From Betaproteobacteria bacterium (lineage in GTDB: Bacteria > Pseudomonadota > Gammaproteobacteria > Burkholderiales > WYBJ01): a stretch of DNA of 64,000 bases. The notes beneath the pieces were generated by a model, which searched no databases, was not told the origin of the DNA, and saw only the letters and a program-made list of their open reading frames with translations. The stretch lies in the NCBI GenBank assembly GCA_009377585.1, contig WHTS01000008.1, positions 41,563-105,562 on the forward strand. Reading direction: 5' to 3'. Below, piece after piece: positions 16,683 through 28,502 of the stretch. Both the position numbers and the translations under genes were made by a program. How positions within the stretch are numbered: position 1 is the stretch's first letter; the number at the start of each line of letters is the position of its first letter.

Positions 16683-16797
16683 GCTGTTTGCTGCCGGGCG
16701 GAGCGTTATGGGCACATGATCCCCGGCTCGGCACAGCACGGGCTCAACATGGATCGTACGGACGCATCCGCGGCGGCGGCACGCGCTAGAGCGCGGA

Positions 16798-17274
16798 TCA
16801 CGCCTTGGGCGCGGGATGGATGTTGTCCACCCAGTGCACTTCCTCCGGCTTTTCCACCACCGGTATGTCGAGGTTGACCACCACCGGCTCCTGGCCGCTC
16901 CGGACCAGCACGCATGAGAGCGGCTCGTCGTCGTTGGCGTTGATCTCCTGATGCGGCACGTAGGGCGGGACATAGATGAAATCGCCTGGACCGGCCTCGG
17001 CCATGAATTCGAGATTGTCGCCCCAGCGCATGCGGGCCTTGCCGCTGACGACATAGATCACGCTTTCGACCGGCCCGTGATGATGCGCTCCGGTCTTCGC
17101 CTTGGGATGGATCACCACGGTGCCCGCCCAGAGCTTCTCGGCGCCGGTGCGGGCATGGGTGATCGCGGCGGCGCGGTTCATGCCCGGTGTTTGTGCGGTA
17201 TTGATGTCGACCTCGTTGCCGTGCACCACCCGCACGCCGTGATACTTCCAGTTCGATATGGACGATTCAGCCAT
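16798..17274 (-). CDS. Single-domain cupin protein
   Basis: 158 residues. The cupin core is clear: AKTGAHHHGPVESVIYVVSG near residues 60-79 gives the first metal motif (three His and a Glu), and PGDFIYVPPYVPHQEIN near 95-111 the second with its His. Members bind a metal and act as dioxygenases, isomerases or small-molecule binders; nothing here decides which. The ATG at 17274 has GGGAGA upstream. It lies 115 bases upstream of the luciferase-like gene on the same strand. Confidence 0.85.
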   Translation of the reverse strand: MAESSISNWKYHGVRVVHGNEVDINTAQTPGMNRAAAITHARTGAEKLWAGTVVIHPKAKTGAHHHGPVESVIYVVSGKARMRWGDNLEFMAEAGPGDFIYVPPYVPHQEINANDDEPLSCVLVRSGQEPVVVNLDIPVVEKPEEVHWVDNIHPAPKA

Positions 17275-17419
17275 GTGCGTTCTCCCGAACCTGCAACGTC
17301 GATGATACAACGAGCAACGGTGGCACGGCGCTTGCGGACCGGCCTGGACTCGATGAGTGCGGCAGCCGTCCCAGGCCTTTCATTTGCTGTATGACGATCG
17401 AACAACCCTGGAGAATTCC

Positions 17420-17629
17420 ATGCGTACGACATTGACCGTCGGTTTACTGATTCTGGCGGCGCTCGGCAGCGGATGCGCCACGTGGGATGAAATGGATGGT
17501 TCGGAGCGCGGCCTGGCCGTGGGCGCTACCGGCGGCGCCGTGGTGGGCGGCATTGTGGGCGGGCCGATCGGAGCCGCCATCGGTGCCGGCGCAGGCGGCT
17601 ATGCCGGCCATCATGAAGGATCGCACTGA
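17420..17629 (+). CDS. Small glycine-zipper lipoprotein
   Basis: 69 residues. A lipoprotein signal (TLTVGLLILAALGSGC, Cys about residue 19) is followed by a glycine-zipper segment of the form GGAVVGGIVGGPIGAAIGAG, able to insert in a membrane. It resembles stress-induced or osmotically induced small lipoproteins of proteobacteria. GGAG lies nine bases before the ATG. Confidence 0.7.
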   Translation: MRTTLTVGLLILAALGSGCATWDEMDGSERGLAVGATGGAVVGGIVGGPIGAAIGAGAGGYAGHHEGSH

Positions 17630-17841
17630 AGGCGCGACGACGCCGGCATCGACATCTCGCACAGGCGCGGCAGCGTGGACTGGCCGCGCGGATACCGCCT
17701 TCGCCCAGGTTATACAGCAGCAACGCGATCGCGCCGGTGACATTGTCTCGATCGGCGTGGCCTGCGCGGGCGGGGGGTCATGCGGCTCCGCTAGCTCGGA
17801 TACTTCATCGGCGCACGGGCGGCCTGGTGGCGTATGCGGGC

Positions 17842-18357
17842 TTAGGTGCGCCGGGTGCCGGCGCTCGCGCCCCCGGCCTGCTGCAGCGCCTTGTACAACA
17901 GGTCCAGCGCAGCCGAGGCGAAGCTCCACATGTTGAGCTCGCGGTTGGCCGTGCGCGTTTCGATCATGGCCGAGAGCTCGATCGGCCCGGCCACCGCGAT
18001 GCAGGCGTGGCCCGCGTCGTAACCGTAGCGATTGCCGGTGGGTCCGGTGGCGCCGGTCTCGCCGATCGCCCAGGTGGTTGCGAGCCGTTCGCGCGCGCAG
18101 CGGGCCAATGCCAGCGCGTACGCCTCGCTGCTCGGCGCAACGCCGGAGAACGGATCGCCGGCCTGCTCCAGGAAGGCCTTGCGCGATTCGCGCGTGTAGG
18201 TGACGACCCCGCCGCGAAAGTATGCCGACGCGCCGGGCAGTGAAAGCAGTGCGGCACTGATGATGCCGCCCGCCGACGATTCGGCGACTGTAATCGTATC
18301 CCCGCGCAGCTTGAGCAATTCGCCGGCCTGGCGGCCGAGTAGCGACAACTGGTTCAT
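17842..18357 (-). CDS. pncC: CinA C-terminal family protein (nicotinamide-nucleotide amidase, PncC-like)
   Basis: 171 residues covering the stand-alone CinA C-terminal domain. Near residue 26 it has TITVAESSAGGIISAALLS, matching AES-C/S-TGG of the family, then GVVTYTRESRKAFL and AIGETGATGPTG near 110-121, the second signature. The family deamidates nicotinamide mononucleotide in NAD salvage. The first motif has AESSAGG, with Ser where many have Cys-Thr. The ATG has GGAGGAAA upstream. A 104-base gap separates it from the mscS-like gene, so it may be the last gene of the long glucan operon or be independent. Confidence 0.8.
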   Translation of the reverse strand: MNQLSLLGRQAGELLKLRGDTITVAESSAGGIISAALLSLPGASAYFRGGVVTYTRESRKAFLEQAGDPFSGVAPSSEAYALALARCARERLATTWAIGETGATGPTGNRYGYDAGHACIAVAGPIELSAMIETRTANRELNMWSFASAALDLLYKALQQAGGASAGTRRT

Positions 18358-18461
18358 TGGAATTTCCTCCGATGTGTTAGGTCGAGTGAAGCGTGAGTGA
18401 GTGAAACGTGCAGCGTGAAGGGCGTATGAATGAGTCGCTGAGCGCGCGGCCTGTTCACCCT

Positions 18462-19340
18462 TCACTTTTCACGCGCTTCACTCTTTACTTCCGCCATGCC
18501 GCGCACGGTCAGCCTCGGATAGGGTATTTCGATACCGGCCTCACCGAAGGCGTGCTTGAGCCGGCGCAGGTATTCACGTCGCACGCTCCATTGCTCCAGC
18601 GGCATCACCTTGAGACGCGCGCGCAGCATGACCGCCGATTCGGCGAGGCTTTCCACCCCGGCAATCTCCAGATCGCCGATGATGTTCGGCGCGAAGGCGG
18701 GATCGGCGCGCAATCCCGCGGCCACCGTGCGCATGATGCCGAACGCCGTGTCGACATCGTCGCCATAACCGATTCGCACATCGATCACCGCATGGGCGAA
18801 GCTGCGGCTCATATTGGTTACCGTGCTGATGAGGCTGTTCGGGATGAAATGGACGCTGCCCTCGTAGTCGCGCAGGCGCACGAAGCGCAGCGTGACTTCC
18901 TCGACCAGTCCGGACTTGTCCGCGATCTGCACCACATCGCCCTGGCGGATCTGGTTCTCGAGCAGAATGAAGAAGCCGGTGAAGTAGTCCTTCACCAGGC
19001 TTTGCGCGCCGAACCCTATGGCGATACCGACCACGCCGGCCGCGCCGAGTATCGGCGCCACCGACACGCCGACCTCGGACAGGATCAGCATGCCGACGAT
19101 CAGCAGCAGCGCGACGTTCGCGATGTAGCGGAACACCTGGCTGAGCGTTTCGGCGCGCTTGCTGGCCTCGGCGTCGGCCAGGCGCAACGTCACGCGGCTA
19201 CGAAACACGCGGATGAGGTGGCGCAGGAGCGCGGCTACGATCCACGCCGCCGCCAGGATCAAGGCGATCCGTATGGCGGTCAGCGCCGTCGGATCCAGTT
19301 GCTGGAGGGTAGCCGAAAATTCCTTCATCGCAACACTCAC
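18462..19340 (-). CDS. Small-conductance mechanosensitive channel, MscS family
   Basis: 292 residues. Three N-terminal helices (near 20-40, 70-92, 95-115) are followed by the MscS signature: GIAIGFGAQSLVKDYFTGFF near 104-123, the pore-lining TM3 with Gly/Ala packing, then FILLENQIRQGDVV and the beta domain (FIPNSLISTVTN). It would release solutes on hypo-osmotic shock from the inner membrane. The GTG at 19340 lies only six bases after the treY stop, so it is translated from the trehalose/glucan operon. That fits a role in balancing osmolyte build-up. Confidence 0.88.
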   Translation of the reverse strand: MSVAMKEFSATLQQLDPTALTAIRIALILAAAWIVAALLRHLIRVFRSRVTLRLADAEASKRAETLSQVFRYIANVALLLIVGMLILSEVGVSVAPILGAAGVVGIAIGFGAQSLVKDYFTGFFILLENQIRQGDVVQIADKSGLVEEVTLRFVRLRDYEGSVHFIPNSLISTVTNMSRSFAHAVIDVRIGYGDDVDTAFGIMRTVAAGLRADPAFAPNIIGDLEIAGVESLAESAVMLRARLKVMPLEQWSVRREYLRRLKHAFGEAGIEIPYPRLTVRGMAEVKSEAREK

Positions 19341-19346
19341 TCGCTG

Positions 19347-22300
19347 TTATCGAGCCTGCGTGTCGTAGTGCAGGATGGCCCCTGGAAAATAATCGAAGAC
19401 GCGCCCGAGGTCGAGCCGTCCGTCGGTGGCCTGGAAACGCGCTCCGGTGATGAGGTCGGTCAGCTCGGCGCCCGCGGGCAGCATGCTGGCATCCACCACC
19501 GTATCCTGCCACAGCGCTGCGCCGACCGGCGCGCTGCCGACATCGACGCCGAGTGAAGCGAACATGCGCGCGCAAACGACCAGGATCCCGCTCTCGCCGT
19601 GGCGGCGTGCATAGGCAAGCGCATGCTGTTCGCGCGCGCCGGTCAGCTTGACCGGAAGGTAATCGCCGTGGCTGAAAAGCTCGGGCGAGCTGCGCCGCAG
19701 GCCGAGCGAGCGCAGCACGACCCACATCTTCGCGCGCCCGTCCCAAGCGGACTCGACCAGCGCGCGCACGGCCTCGCCCAATTTTTCGCCCGCTCTAGCG
19801 CTCATTCGCTGCAGCGCCGCCAGCATGCGCAGCCGATGCTCGTAGTCGACCGGGCGGCGATTGTCGGGATCGACCAGGCTGTAGTCGAGCGTCTCGTTGC
19901 CCTGGAAGATGTCCGGCACCCCGGGGGAGGTGAGCTTGATGACCGCCATCGACAGGCTGTTGAGTGCCCCGTACCACGCGAACGCCCGGGCCTGCGCCGC
20001 CAGGTCGTCGAGAAAAAGGTTGCCTGTGCTGCGCCCGAGCAGCCCGCGCACGAATTCGATCAGCGCCGCTTCGTACGGCTCGTTGACGTTGAGCCAGCTC
20101 GTGCGCACCTTGGCCTCGCGCGCCGCCTTCACCATGTAACCCTCGATCCGGCCGCGATACGCGGCGAGCGCCTCGTCCGTGCAGTCCGCCGGAAAGCTGC
20201 CGATGAGCGTCTGGTAGAGCAGGTATTCGTCGTTGCGGCTGGGCCCGACCGCGCCGTTGATGTTGCGTTTGCGGGCGCGGTTGAGCCGGCTCCAGCGCCG
20301 TACCAGCAGCCGCCATGCCGCTGGCATCTCGGAGATGACGTCGATGCGCGCGCGCACGTCCTCCGAGCGCTTGTTGTCGTGGGTGGACGTGGCCAGCAGC
20401 GTGTGCGGCCACTTGGCGGCGCGGTCGGCGCTCGCGCCGTGGAAGGCCGACACGCGCATGCCGAACTGATCCGGATCGCCGCCGACGTCGTTCAACGAGA
20501 CCAGGCGGTTGAAGTTGTAGAAGGCGGTGTCCTCGATGCCCTTGGCCGCGACCGGCGAAGTGAGCTGCTGGAAGCGCATGGTGATGGCGCGGCACTCGGC
20601 CTTGAGGGCTTCGGGCGCGTCGGTCGGCAATTGCTGCAGCAGGATCGAGCGCAGGAAGTCGAACACGCTCGCGTCCGCGCCGCGGCCGTGCTCGCGCGCG
20701 CGCCCGATGGCCCATTCGATGTAGCGCCGGTCCTGCTTCGAGATCGAGTCCGCGATGTAGGTGCGGTAGACCGGAAAGTAGCCGATCACCTCGGTCACCG
20801 CGCGCTGCAGCGTGTTGACGGTGTAGTCGCGGGTTCGCCGGTCGGCACGCGCCAAGTGCAGCAACCGGCGCGAGAGCACCGCCAGCTCGCCCGCGAGCGC
20901 GCTGGTGAGCACGATGCGCTTGCCGCGATAGCAGGCCTCGATGAACGCCGCCGACTCGTCGCCGACGAACGCCTTCCACGCGCGATGGACGCGCTCTCGC
21001 GCCTCGGTATCGACGAAGACGCCGTTGACGACGTTGGCGAAGCGGTAGCCGGTCGTTCCGTACACCGGCCAGGATTCGGGCAGATGCTCGTGCGGGGCGA
21101 TGATCTTTTCCACCACCACGTAGAGGGGGCGGGCGGCAGCATCGGGCGGCGGCGCTGAGCCGGCCGCGAACGCGAGCTGGATGTAGCGCTCCTGCAGCTT
21201 GCGAAAATAGCGCGCCGGCTCGAACAGCCCGTCGGGGTGATCGATGCGCAGCCCATCCACCTGGCCCGCCGCCGCCAGCTCCAGCACGAAGCGGTGGGTC
21301 GCCTCGAACGCGGCATCGTTCTCCATGCGCAGCGCCGCCAGGTCGTTGATGTCGAAGAAGCGGCGGTAGTTGATGTCGTCGCCCGCCACCCGCCAGTAGG
21401 CAAGGCGATAGGCCTGCGCGTCGAGCAGCTCGTGCAGGGCGCGAAAGCGGTCGGGCTCGCTGTTGGCGCCGTTGATGAAGCGCACGCTGCGCTCGATCGC
21501 CTCGCCCAGCACGGGCTGGCTGGCGACCATGCGGCCAAGCCGGCGCTTGTGCACTTCCTTGTCGCGCGTGCGCTCGGCGATCGCCTCGGGCTCGGTCGCT
21601 TCCCGCGCCGGCAGGTGATGGAGCGAGGCGATCAGGCTTTCCAGCCCCGCCTGCGCATCCGGGTCGAGCTCGCCCGAGCCGAGGCTTCGCACCGCACGGT
21701 CGAGGATGCGCGGATACTCGCGCGGATCGATGGGAAAGCGGTGCTCGTAGTAGAACACCGCGAACGAGCCCGCTGCCGGCTCGAACTCCAGGCGCAGCTC
21801 CGCGCGCTCGAGCACGGCGCCGTAATGATCGCCCAGCACCGGCAGCACGATGCGATTGGCGAACTCGGGGTCGATCGGGCGCCAGTCGACGTCGAAATAG
21901 TCGGCATAGGCCGAGGCCGGTCCGTTCTCGAGCAGATCCATCCACCAGGCGTTGTCGCGCCCCATGACGCCCATGTGGTTGGGCACCATGTCGAGAATCT
22001 GGCCCATGCCGTGGCGCTTCAACTCGGCCACGAAGTGCTCGAAGTCGTCGCGATTGCCGATCTCCGGGTTGAGCGCGGCGTGATCGATGATGTCGTAGCC
22101 GTGCTGGCTGCCGGCGCGTGCGCGCAGGTACGGCGAGCAGTAGACGTGGCTCACGCCCAGTGCGGCGAGATACGGGATGAGCGCGGTGGCGCGGGAGAAG
22201 TCGAACTCGCGATGCAGCTGCAGCCGGTAGGTGCAGCGCGGGATCACGGCCTGCGCGCCCTGCGGCCGCGGTTGCGCGAGCACGTGGCTGCGGGGCCGCA

Positions 22301-24491
22301 CGGTTGCCAGCGTCTGGGCGCTGCGCACGAAGCGCTCCTCGTCCAGAAAGCGCTCGAGCTCCAGCGGGAGCTTCCGCCGCCAATTCGGATACTGGTCGGT
22401 GGTCCCGGGCAGGTTCGCCTGATCGGCGCTTCCCGCCACGTCCTCGAGCTGCAGCACCATGACCTTGGCCGGCGTCGCGGCGAGGTAGGCGTGGATGGCG
22501 GCGCTCAATGCCGGCGTCATCGCCGGCACGGCGACCGGGTCGGGCGCCACCCCCTGGGGCAGCAGGTTCTCGCGCTCCAAGGCGAGCAGCAGGCGGGCGC
22601 GGTCCTGCGCCCGGCCGACGATCTGCGCTTCGCGCATCGCCTCGTTCGGAAACAGCCCCAGCTGCGAGCGCAGGCTCAGGTCGCGTCCTTCCCACCAGCC
22701 GGCCAGGGTGGGCAGGTCATGGGTGGACGCCGCGACGATCGCCTGCGCGGGATAGTCGCGCGGGGACTTGAATTCGCCGCCCGGCTGGCGCTCGAAGTAG
22801 AGCAGCCGATAGGACAGCACGCCCGTGCGCGCGAGCGCCTCACGCGCTTCGTCCGGCACCGTGCCGAGGTCTTCCCCGATCACCAGGCAGCGGTTGCGCT
22901 CGCTTTCCAGCGCGGTCAGCCCGAGCAGATCCTCGAACGGATAGCGCACATAGGCGCCTTCGGCGGCCTTGCCGTCGGGGGGCACCCAGAATAGCCGCAT
23001 CAGACCCATCACGTGATCGATGCGCAGCGCCCCGGAGTGGCGCATGTTCGCGCGCAACGTCGCGATGAACGGCTCGTAGGCGCGGGCCTCGAGCCGGTGC
23101 GGAATCATCGGCGGCAAGCCCCAGTTCTGACCGTTGGGCGCGAAGTCGTCGGGGGGTGCGCCGACGCCGGCGGTGGTCGCGTAGATGTCCTGGTTCGCCC
23201 AGGCTTCCGCTCCGCCGCGATCGATCGATACGGCCAGGTCTTCGTAGATGCCCACGCCCAAGCCGAGCTCGAACGAACGCCGGGCCGCCGCACCGTATTG
23301 GATGTCGACCTGCCATTGCAGGTATTCGAAGAACTCGACCCGGTCCAGGCGTTCGGCGCAAAACGCGGCAACCGCTTCGGAGGCGGGATCGCGAAACGCT
23401 TGCGGCCATACCGGCCAGCCCCAGACGTCGGTCGATTCGCGCGAGAGGCTCTCCTGCAGCGCATCGAACAGCGCATGCCGGCGCAGCGCCTCGCCGCCTT
23501 CGGCCTGGAAGCCGCGAAAGCGGCGCGCGTGCTCGGTGCCGCGCTCGATATGGTGCTTGCGAAAATAGGCGTAGAGCAAATCGAGCACTTGGCGCTTGGC
23601 CGCGGCGACGGCTGGGTAGTCGAGCAGCTCGGCTTCGCGCAAGCTCTTCAGGCGCGTCTGAAAGACGGCGCTGCGCACCAGCGCTCTCGCCTCCTCGCTG
23701 GCGTGAAAATCCGCGCACGCCTCGACGTCGATGTAGATCCAGTTCTTGAACAACCGGCTCGAAGGGCTGTACGGGCTCGCGTGCGCGGGATTGTGCGGAT
23801 AGAGCGCGTGCAGGGGATTGAGCCCGATCACGCCGCCGCCGCGCGTGCCCCATTGCTGCACCAGCGTCATCAGGTCGGTGAAGTCGCCGATGCCCCAGTT
23901 GCGCTCGGAACGCACGCCGTAGAGCTGGCAGGTCGCGCCCCAGACTCGCCCCTCGCCTTGCAGGGCTGGCGGGCAATAGCAGCGCTCGGGCGTGACCGCG
24001 AGCAGCATATCGGTGCGCATCTCGGTGCTGTCGGCCTCGCCGTGGCGTACGCGCACGTGGTGATAACCGAACGGCAGCTCGAACGCGAGCCGCCATTCGA
24101 GGGCCACGTAGTCGCAGCCTGCGACCGAAACGCGCTCGATCGAGTGCAGGCTCGCCGGCTGCAAGCGGCCTTCGTGCCGGTCGCCGTCCTCCTCGCGCAC
24201 CGTCCAGGCGAGCTCGTCGCCAAGACTTGCGGCCGGCAGCTGCAGTCGGATCGTCCACGGGCTCGCGTCGCGGCGAACGACGGTTGCCGGCGGCAGGACG
24301 CGTGCCCAGCGCGCCTGCTGCGTGCGCGTGAGTGATGCCTCGACGGCGGCATCGTCGGCGGCCTCGATCCCCATGGCTTGCAGGACCGAACGCAACGCGT
24401 GCTCCCCGGTGTGATGCTGCTGTCCCCAGATATCGTAGTACTCGAGAATGACGCCGTATGCGCGCGCCAGCTCGAGCAGCTTGTCGTTCAT
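19347..24491 (-). CDS. Fused 4-alpha-glucanotransferase / maltooligosyl trehalose synthase
   Basis: 1714 residues in one uninterrupted frame. Residues 1-735 are MalQ (GH77): LRIDHVMGLMRLFW near 490, VIGEDLGTVPD near 539 and STHDLPTLAGWW near 591 supply the catalytic Asp, Glu and Asp. After a short linker, residues 748-1714 are TreY (GH13): CTYRLQLHREFDFSRA, GLRIDHPDGLFEP near 1082, VVVEKIIAPHEHLPESWP near 1126 and STHDNKRSEDVRAR near 1367. MalQ rearranges maltodextrins; TreY converts the reducing end to a trehalosyl unit for TreZ. The ATG at 24491 starts two bases after the treZ stop. The fusion is a known type in Burkholderiales. Confidence 0.92.
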   Translation of the reverse strand: MNDKLLELARAYGVILEYYDIWGQQHHTGEHALRSVLQAMGIEAADDAAVEASLTRTQQARWARVLPPATVVRRDASPWTIRLQLPAASLGDELAWTVREEDGDRHEGRLQPASLHSIERVSVAGCDYVALEWRLAFELPFGYHHVRVRHGEADSTEMRTDMLLAVTPERCYCPPALQGEGRVWGATCQLYGVRSERNWGIGDFTDLMTLVQQWGTRGGGVIGLNPLHALYPHNPAHASPYSPSSRLFKNWIYIDVEACADFHASEEARALVRSAVFQTRLKSLREAELLDYPAVAAAKRQVLDLLYAYFRKHHIERGTEHARRFRGFQAEGGEALRRHALFDALQESLSRESTDVWGWPVWPQAFRDPASEAVAAFCAERLDRVEFFEYLQWQVDIQYGAAARRSFELGLGVGIYEDLAVSIDRGGAEAWANQDIYATTAGVGAPPDDFAPNGQNWGLPPMIPHRLEARAYEPFIATLRANMRHSGALRIDHVMGLMRLFWVPPDGKAAEGAYVRYPFEDLLGLTALESERNRCLVIGEDLGTVPDEAREALARTGVLSYRLLYFERQPGGEFKSPRDYPAQAIVAASTHDLPTLAGWWEGRDLSLRSQLGLFPNEAMREAQIVGRAQDRARLLLALERENLLPQGVAPDPVAVPAMTPALSAAIHAYLAATPAKVMVLQLEDVAGSADQANLPGTTDQYPNWRRKLPLELERFLDEERFVRSAQTLATVRPRSHVLAQPRPQGAQAVIPRCTYRLQLHREFDFSRATALIPYLAALGVSHVYCSPYLRARAGSQHGYDIIDHAALNPEIGNRDDFEHFVAELKRHGMGQILDMVPNHMGVMGRDNAWWMDLLENGPASAYADYFDVDWRPIDPEFANRIVLPVLGDHYGAVLERAELRLEFEPAAGSFAVFYYEHRFPIDPREYPRILDRAVRSLGSGELDPDAQAGLESLIASLHHLPAREATEPEAIAERTRDKEVHKRRLGRMVASQPVLGEAIERSVRFINGANSEPDRFRALHELLDAQAYRLAYWRVAGDDINYRRFFDINDLAALRMENDAAFEATHRFVLELAAAGQVDGLRIDHPDGLFEPARYFRKLQERYIQLAFAAGSAPPPDAAARPLYVVVEKIIAPHEHLPESWPVYGTTGYRFANVVNGVFVDTEARERVHRAWKAFVGDESAAFIEACYRGKRIVLTSALAGELAVLSRRLLHLARADRRTRDYTVNTLQRAVTEVIGYFPVYRTYIADSISKQDRRYIEWAIGRAREHGRGADASVFDFLRSILLQQLPTDAPEALKAECRAITMRFQQLTSPVAAKGIEDTAFYNFNRLVSLNDVGGDPDQFGMRVSAFHGASADRAAKWPHTLLATSTHDNKRSEDVRARIDVISEMPAAWRLLVRRWSRLNRARKRNINGAVGPSRNDEYLLYQTLIGSFPADCTDEALAAYRGRIEGYMVKAAREAKVRTSWLNVNEPYEAALIEFVRGLLGRSTGNLFLDDLAAQARAFAWYGALNSLSMAVIKLTSPGVPDIFQGNETLDYSLVDPDNRRPVDYEHRLRMLAALQRMSARAGEKLGEAVRALVESAWDGRAKMWVVLRSLGLRRSSPELFSHGDYLPVKLTGAREQHALAYARRHGESGILVVCARMFASLGVDVGSAPVGAALWQDTVVDASMLPAGAELTDLITGARFQATDGRLDLGRVFDYFPGAILHYDTQAR

Positions 24492-24493
24492 TG

Positions 24494-26315
24494 TCAGGGT
24501 TCGGTTTCCAGCGCGCAGATCACGCCATAGGCTGGGAGGCGGACGAACCCTGCTGCGTCGGCGCCGAGCGGTCCCGACTCGAACAACGCCTGCCCGCGCG
24601 GGCGCTGCATGCGTGCGCTTGCCTCGGCGGAAAAGTTCGCGCGCAGGTGCAGCGCAGCACCCTCGCTCAGCGCCCAATCGACCGCCAGCACGCGCTCGTC
24701 GTCGACCGTGAACGCGCCGCTCGGGGGCTGCTGCGCCAGGTGCGGCATGAGGTATTGATGGCGTGCAGCCAGGCAGCGGCGATAGAGGTCGAGATATTCG
24801 TTGGGCTCGCGAGCATCGTCCCAGTGGAGCTTGGAGCGGCGGAAGGTTTCGGGATCGGTCGGGTCGGCGATCGACTCGCGCGCTTGCGGATCGGCGAAGC
24901 GCGCGAAGCGGGCGAACTCCTCGCGCCGGCCGCGGGCGACGGCCGCGGCGAGCTCCGGTCCGAAGTCGCAGAAGTACAGGAAGGGGCTCGAGGCGTTGAA
25001 TTCCTCGCCCATGAACAGCATCGGCGGCGCCGGCGCGAGCAGCCAGCACGCAATCGCGGCCTGCAGCTTCTCGCGCGGGGCGAGATGACCGATGCGCTCG
25101 CCGAACGCGCGGTTGCCGACCTGGTCGTGCGTTTGCAGGAACGAGACGAACGCGGCCGCTGGCAGGTGCACGCTCGGATCGCCGCGTTCGGCGCCGTCGC
25201 GAAAGGCGGAAGCCTCGCCCTGGTAGCCGAAGCCCTCGGCCAGACAGCGGCCGAAATACCACAGCGGCGCTCGCGCATAGTCCGAATAGTAGCCGTCGCT
25301 CTCGCCGGTGAGCACGATGTGGGCGGCATGATGCATGTCGTCGTTCCACTGCGCGGTCGCCAGGATCGGCTGGCGCTGCGCATCGCGCCCCAGATAGCGT
25401 GCCTGGTTGCGTTCGTTCTCCAGGATGATGTGCACGTGCCGCCCGGGGCGCGTGCGCGAACGCACCGTCGCGCACAGCTCGGTGACGAAATCGGGCTGGG
25501 TCTCGTCGACGATCGCGTGCACGGCATCGAGCCGCAGCCCGTCCATGCAGTACTCCTCCAGCCAGTAGAGCGCATTGTGGATGAAGAAGTCGCGCACCGT
25601 GCGCGAGTGCGGGCCGTCGAAGTCGATCGCCGCGCCCCAGGGCGTATGCCGCTGCGGGTTGAAGAAGGCGGGCGCGTAGGCGTTGAGGTAGTTGCCCTCC
25701 GGGCCGAAATGGTTGTAGACGACGTCGACGAATACCATGAGGCCGCGTGCATGCGCGCATTGCACGAGCAGCTTCAGGTCTTCGGGCGTTCCGTAGGAGG
25801 CGTCGGGCGCGAATGGCAGCACGCCGTCGTAACCCCAGTTGCGCGTGCCGGGAAAATCCGCCAGCGGCATCAGCTCGATTGCGGTCACGCCCAGCGAGGC
25901 GAGGTGATCGAGGCGCTCGATGGCGGCGCGGAAGGTGCCCTTCTCGGTGAAGGTGCCGACGTGCAGCTCGTAGATCACCGCCTGCTCCCACGGGCGGCCG
26001 TTCCAGGCGAGCTCGCCCCACGAGAACGCCAGCGGATCGACGATCATGCTCGGCGCATGCACGTCCTCGGGATTGAAGCGCGAGGCGGGATCGGGCACGA
26101 GCAGGCCCCCGTCGATGCGAAAGCCGTAGCGGGCTCCCGCATGCACGTTGCCGACGGCGCCGCGAAACCAGCCGCCTTCGGCCGCGGCGAGCGCCGCGCC
26201 GATGCGATTCTGGCCCTGGGTGATCTCGACTTCCACCTCGGTTGCCGCCGGCGCCCACAGCCGGAAATGCGCGGTTGCGTCTTCGGCGAGCTCGGCGCCG
26301 AACGGCATCGAATAC

Positions 26316-26329
<14 letters not shown>
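24494..26329 (-). CDS. treZ: Maltooligosyl trehalose trehalohydrolase
   Basis: 611 residues, usual length. An N-terminal CBM48-like domain ([16 protein letters not shown]) leads into the GH13 barrel: [27 protein letters not shown] near 265 (nucleophile Asp), [12 protein letters not shown] near 306 (Glu) and [16 protein letters not shown] near 402 (Asp). It cuts free trehalose from the product of TreY. The ATG at 26329 overlaps the glgX stop by 14 bases, and treY follows after two bases, so translation is coupled on both sides. Confidence 0.93.

Positions 26330-28498
<2,169 letters not shown>

Positions 28499-28502
<4 letters not shown>

Noticed and set aside
24492..26258. Upstream in-frame extension of the malQ-treY frame, giving a 2303-residue product
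   Set aside because: The extension is treZ read in a wrong frame; the ATG at 24491 two bases after the treZ stop starts recognisable MalQ sequence.
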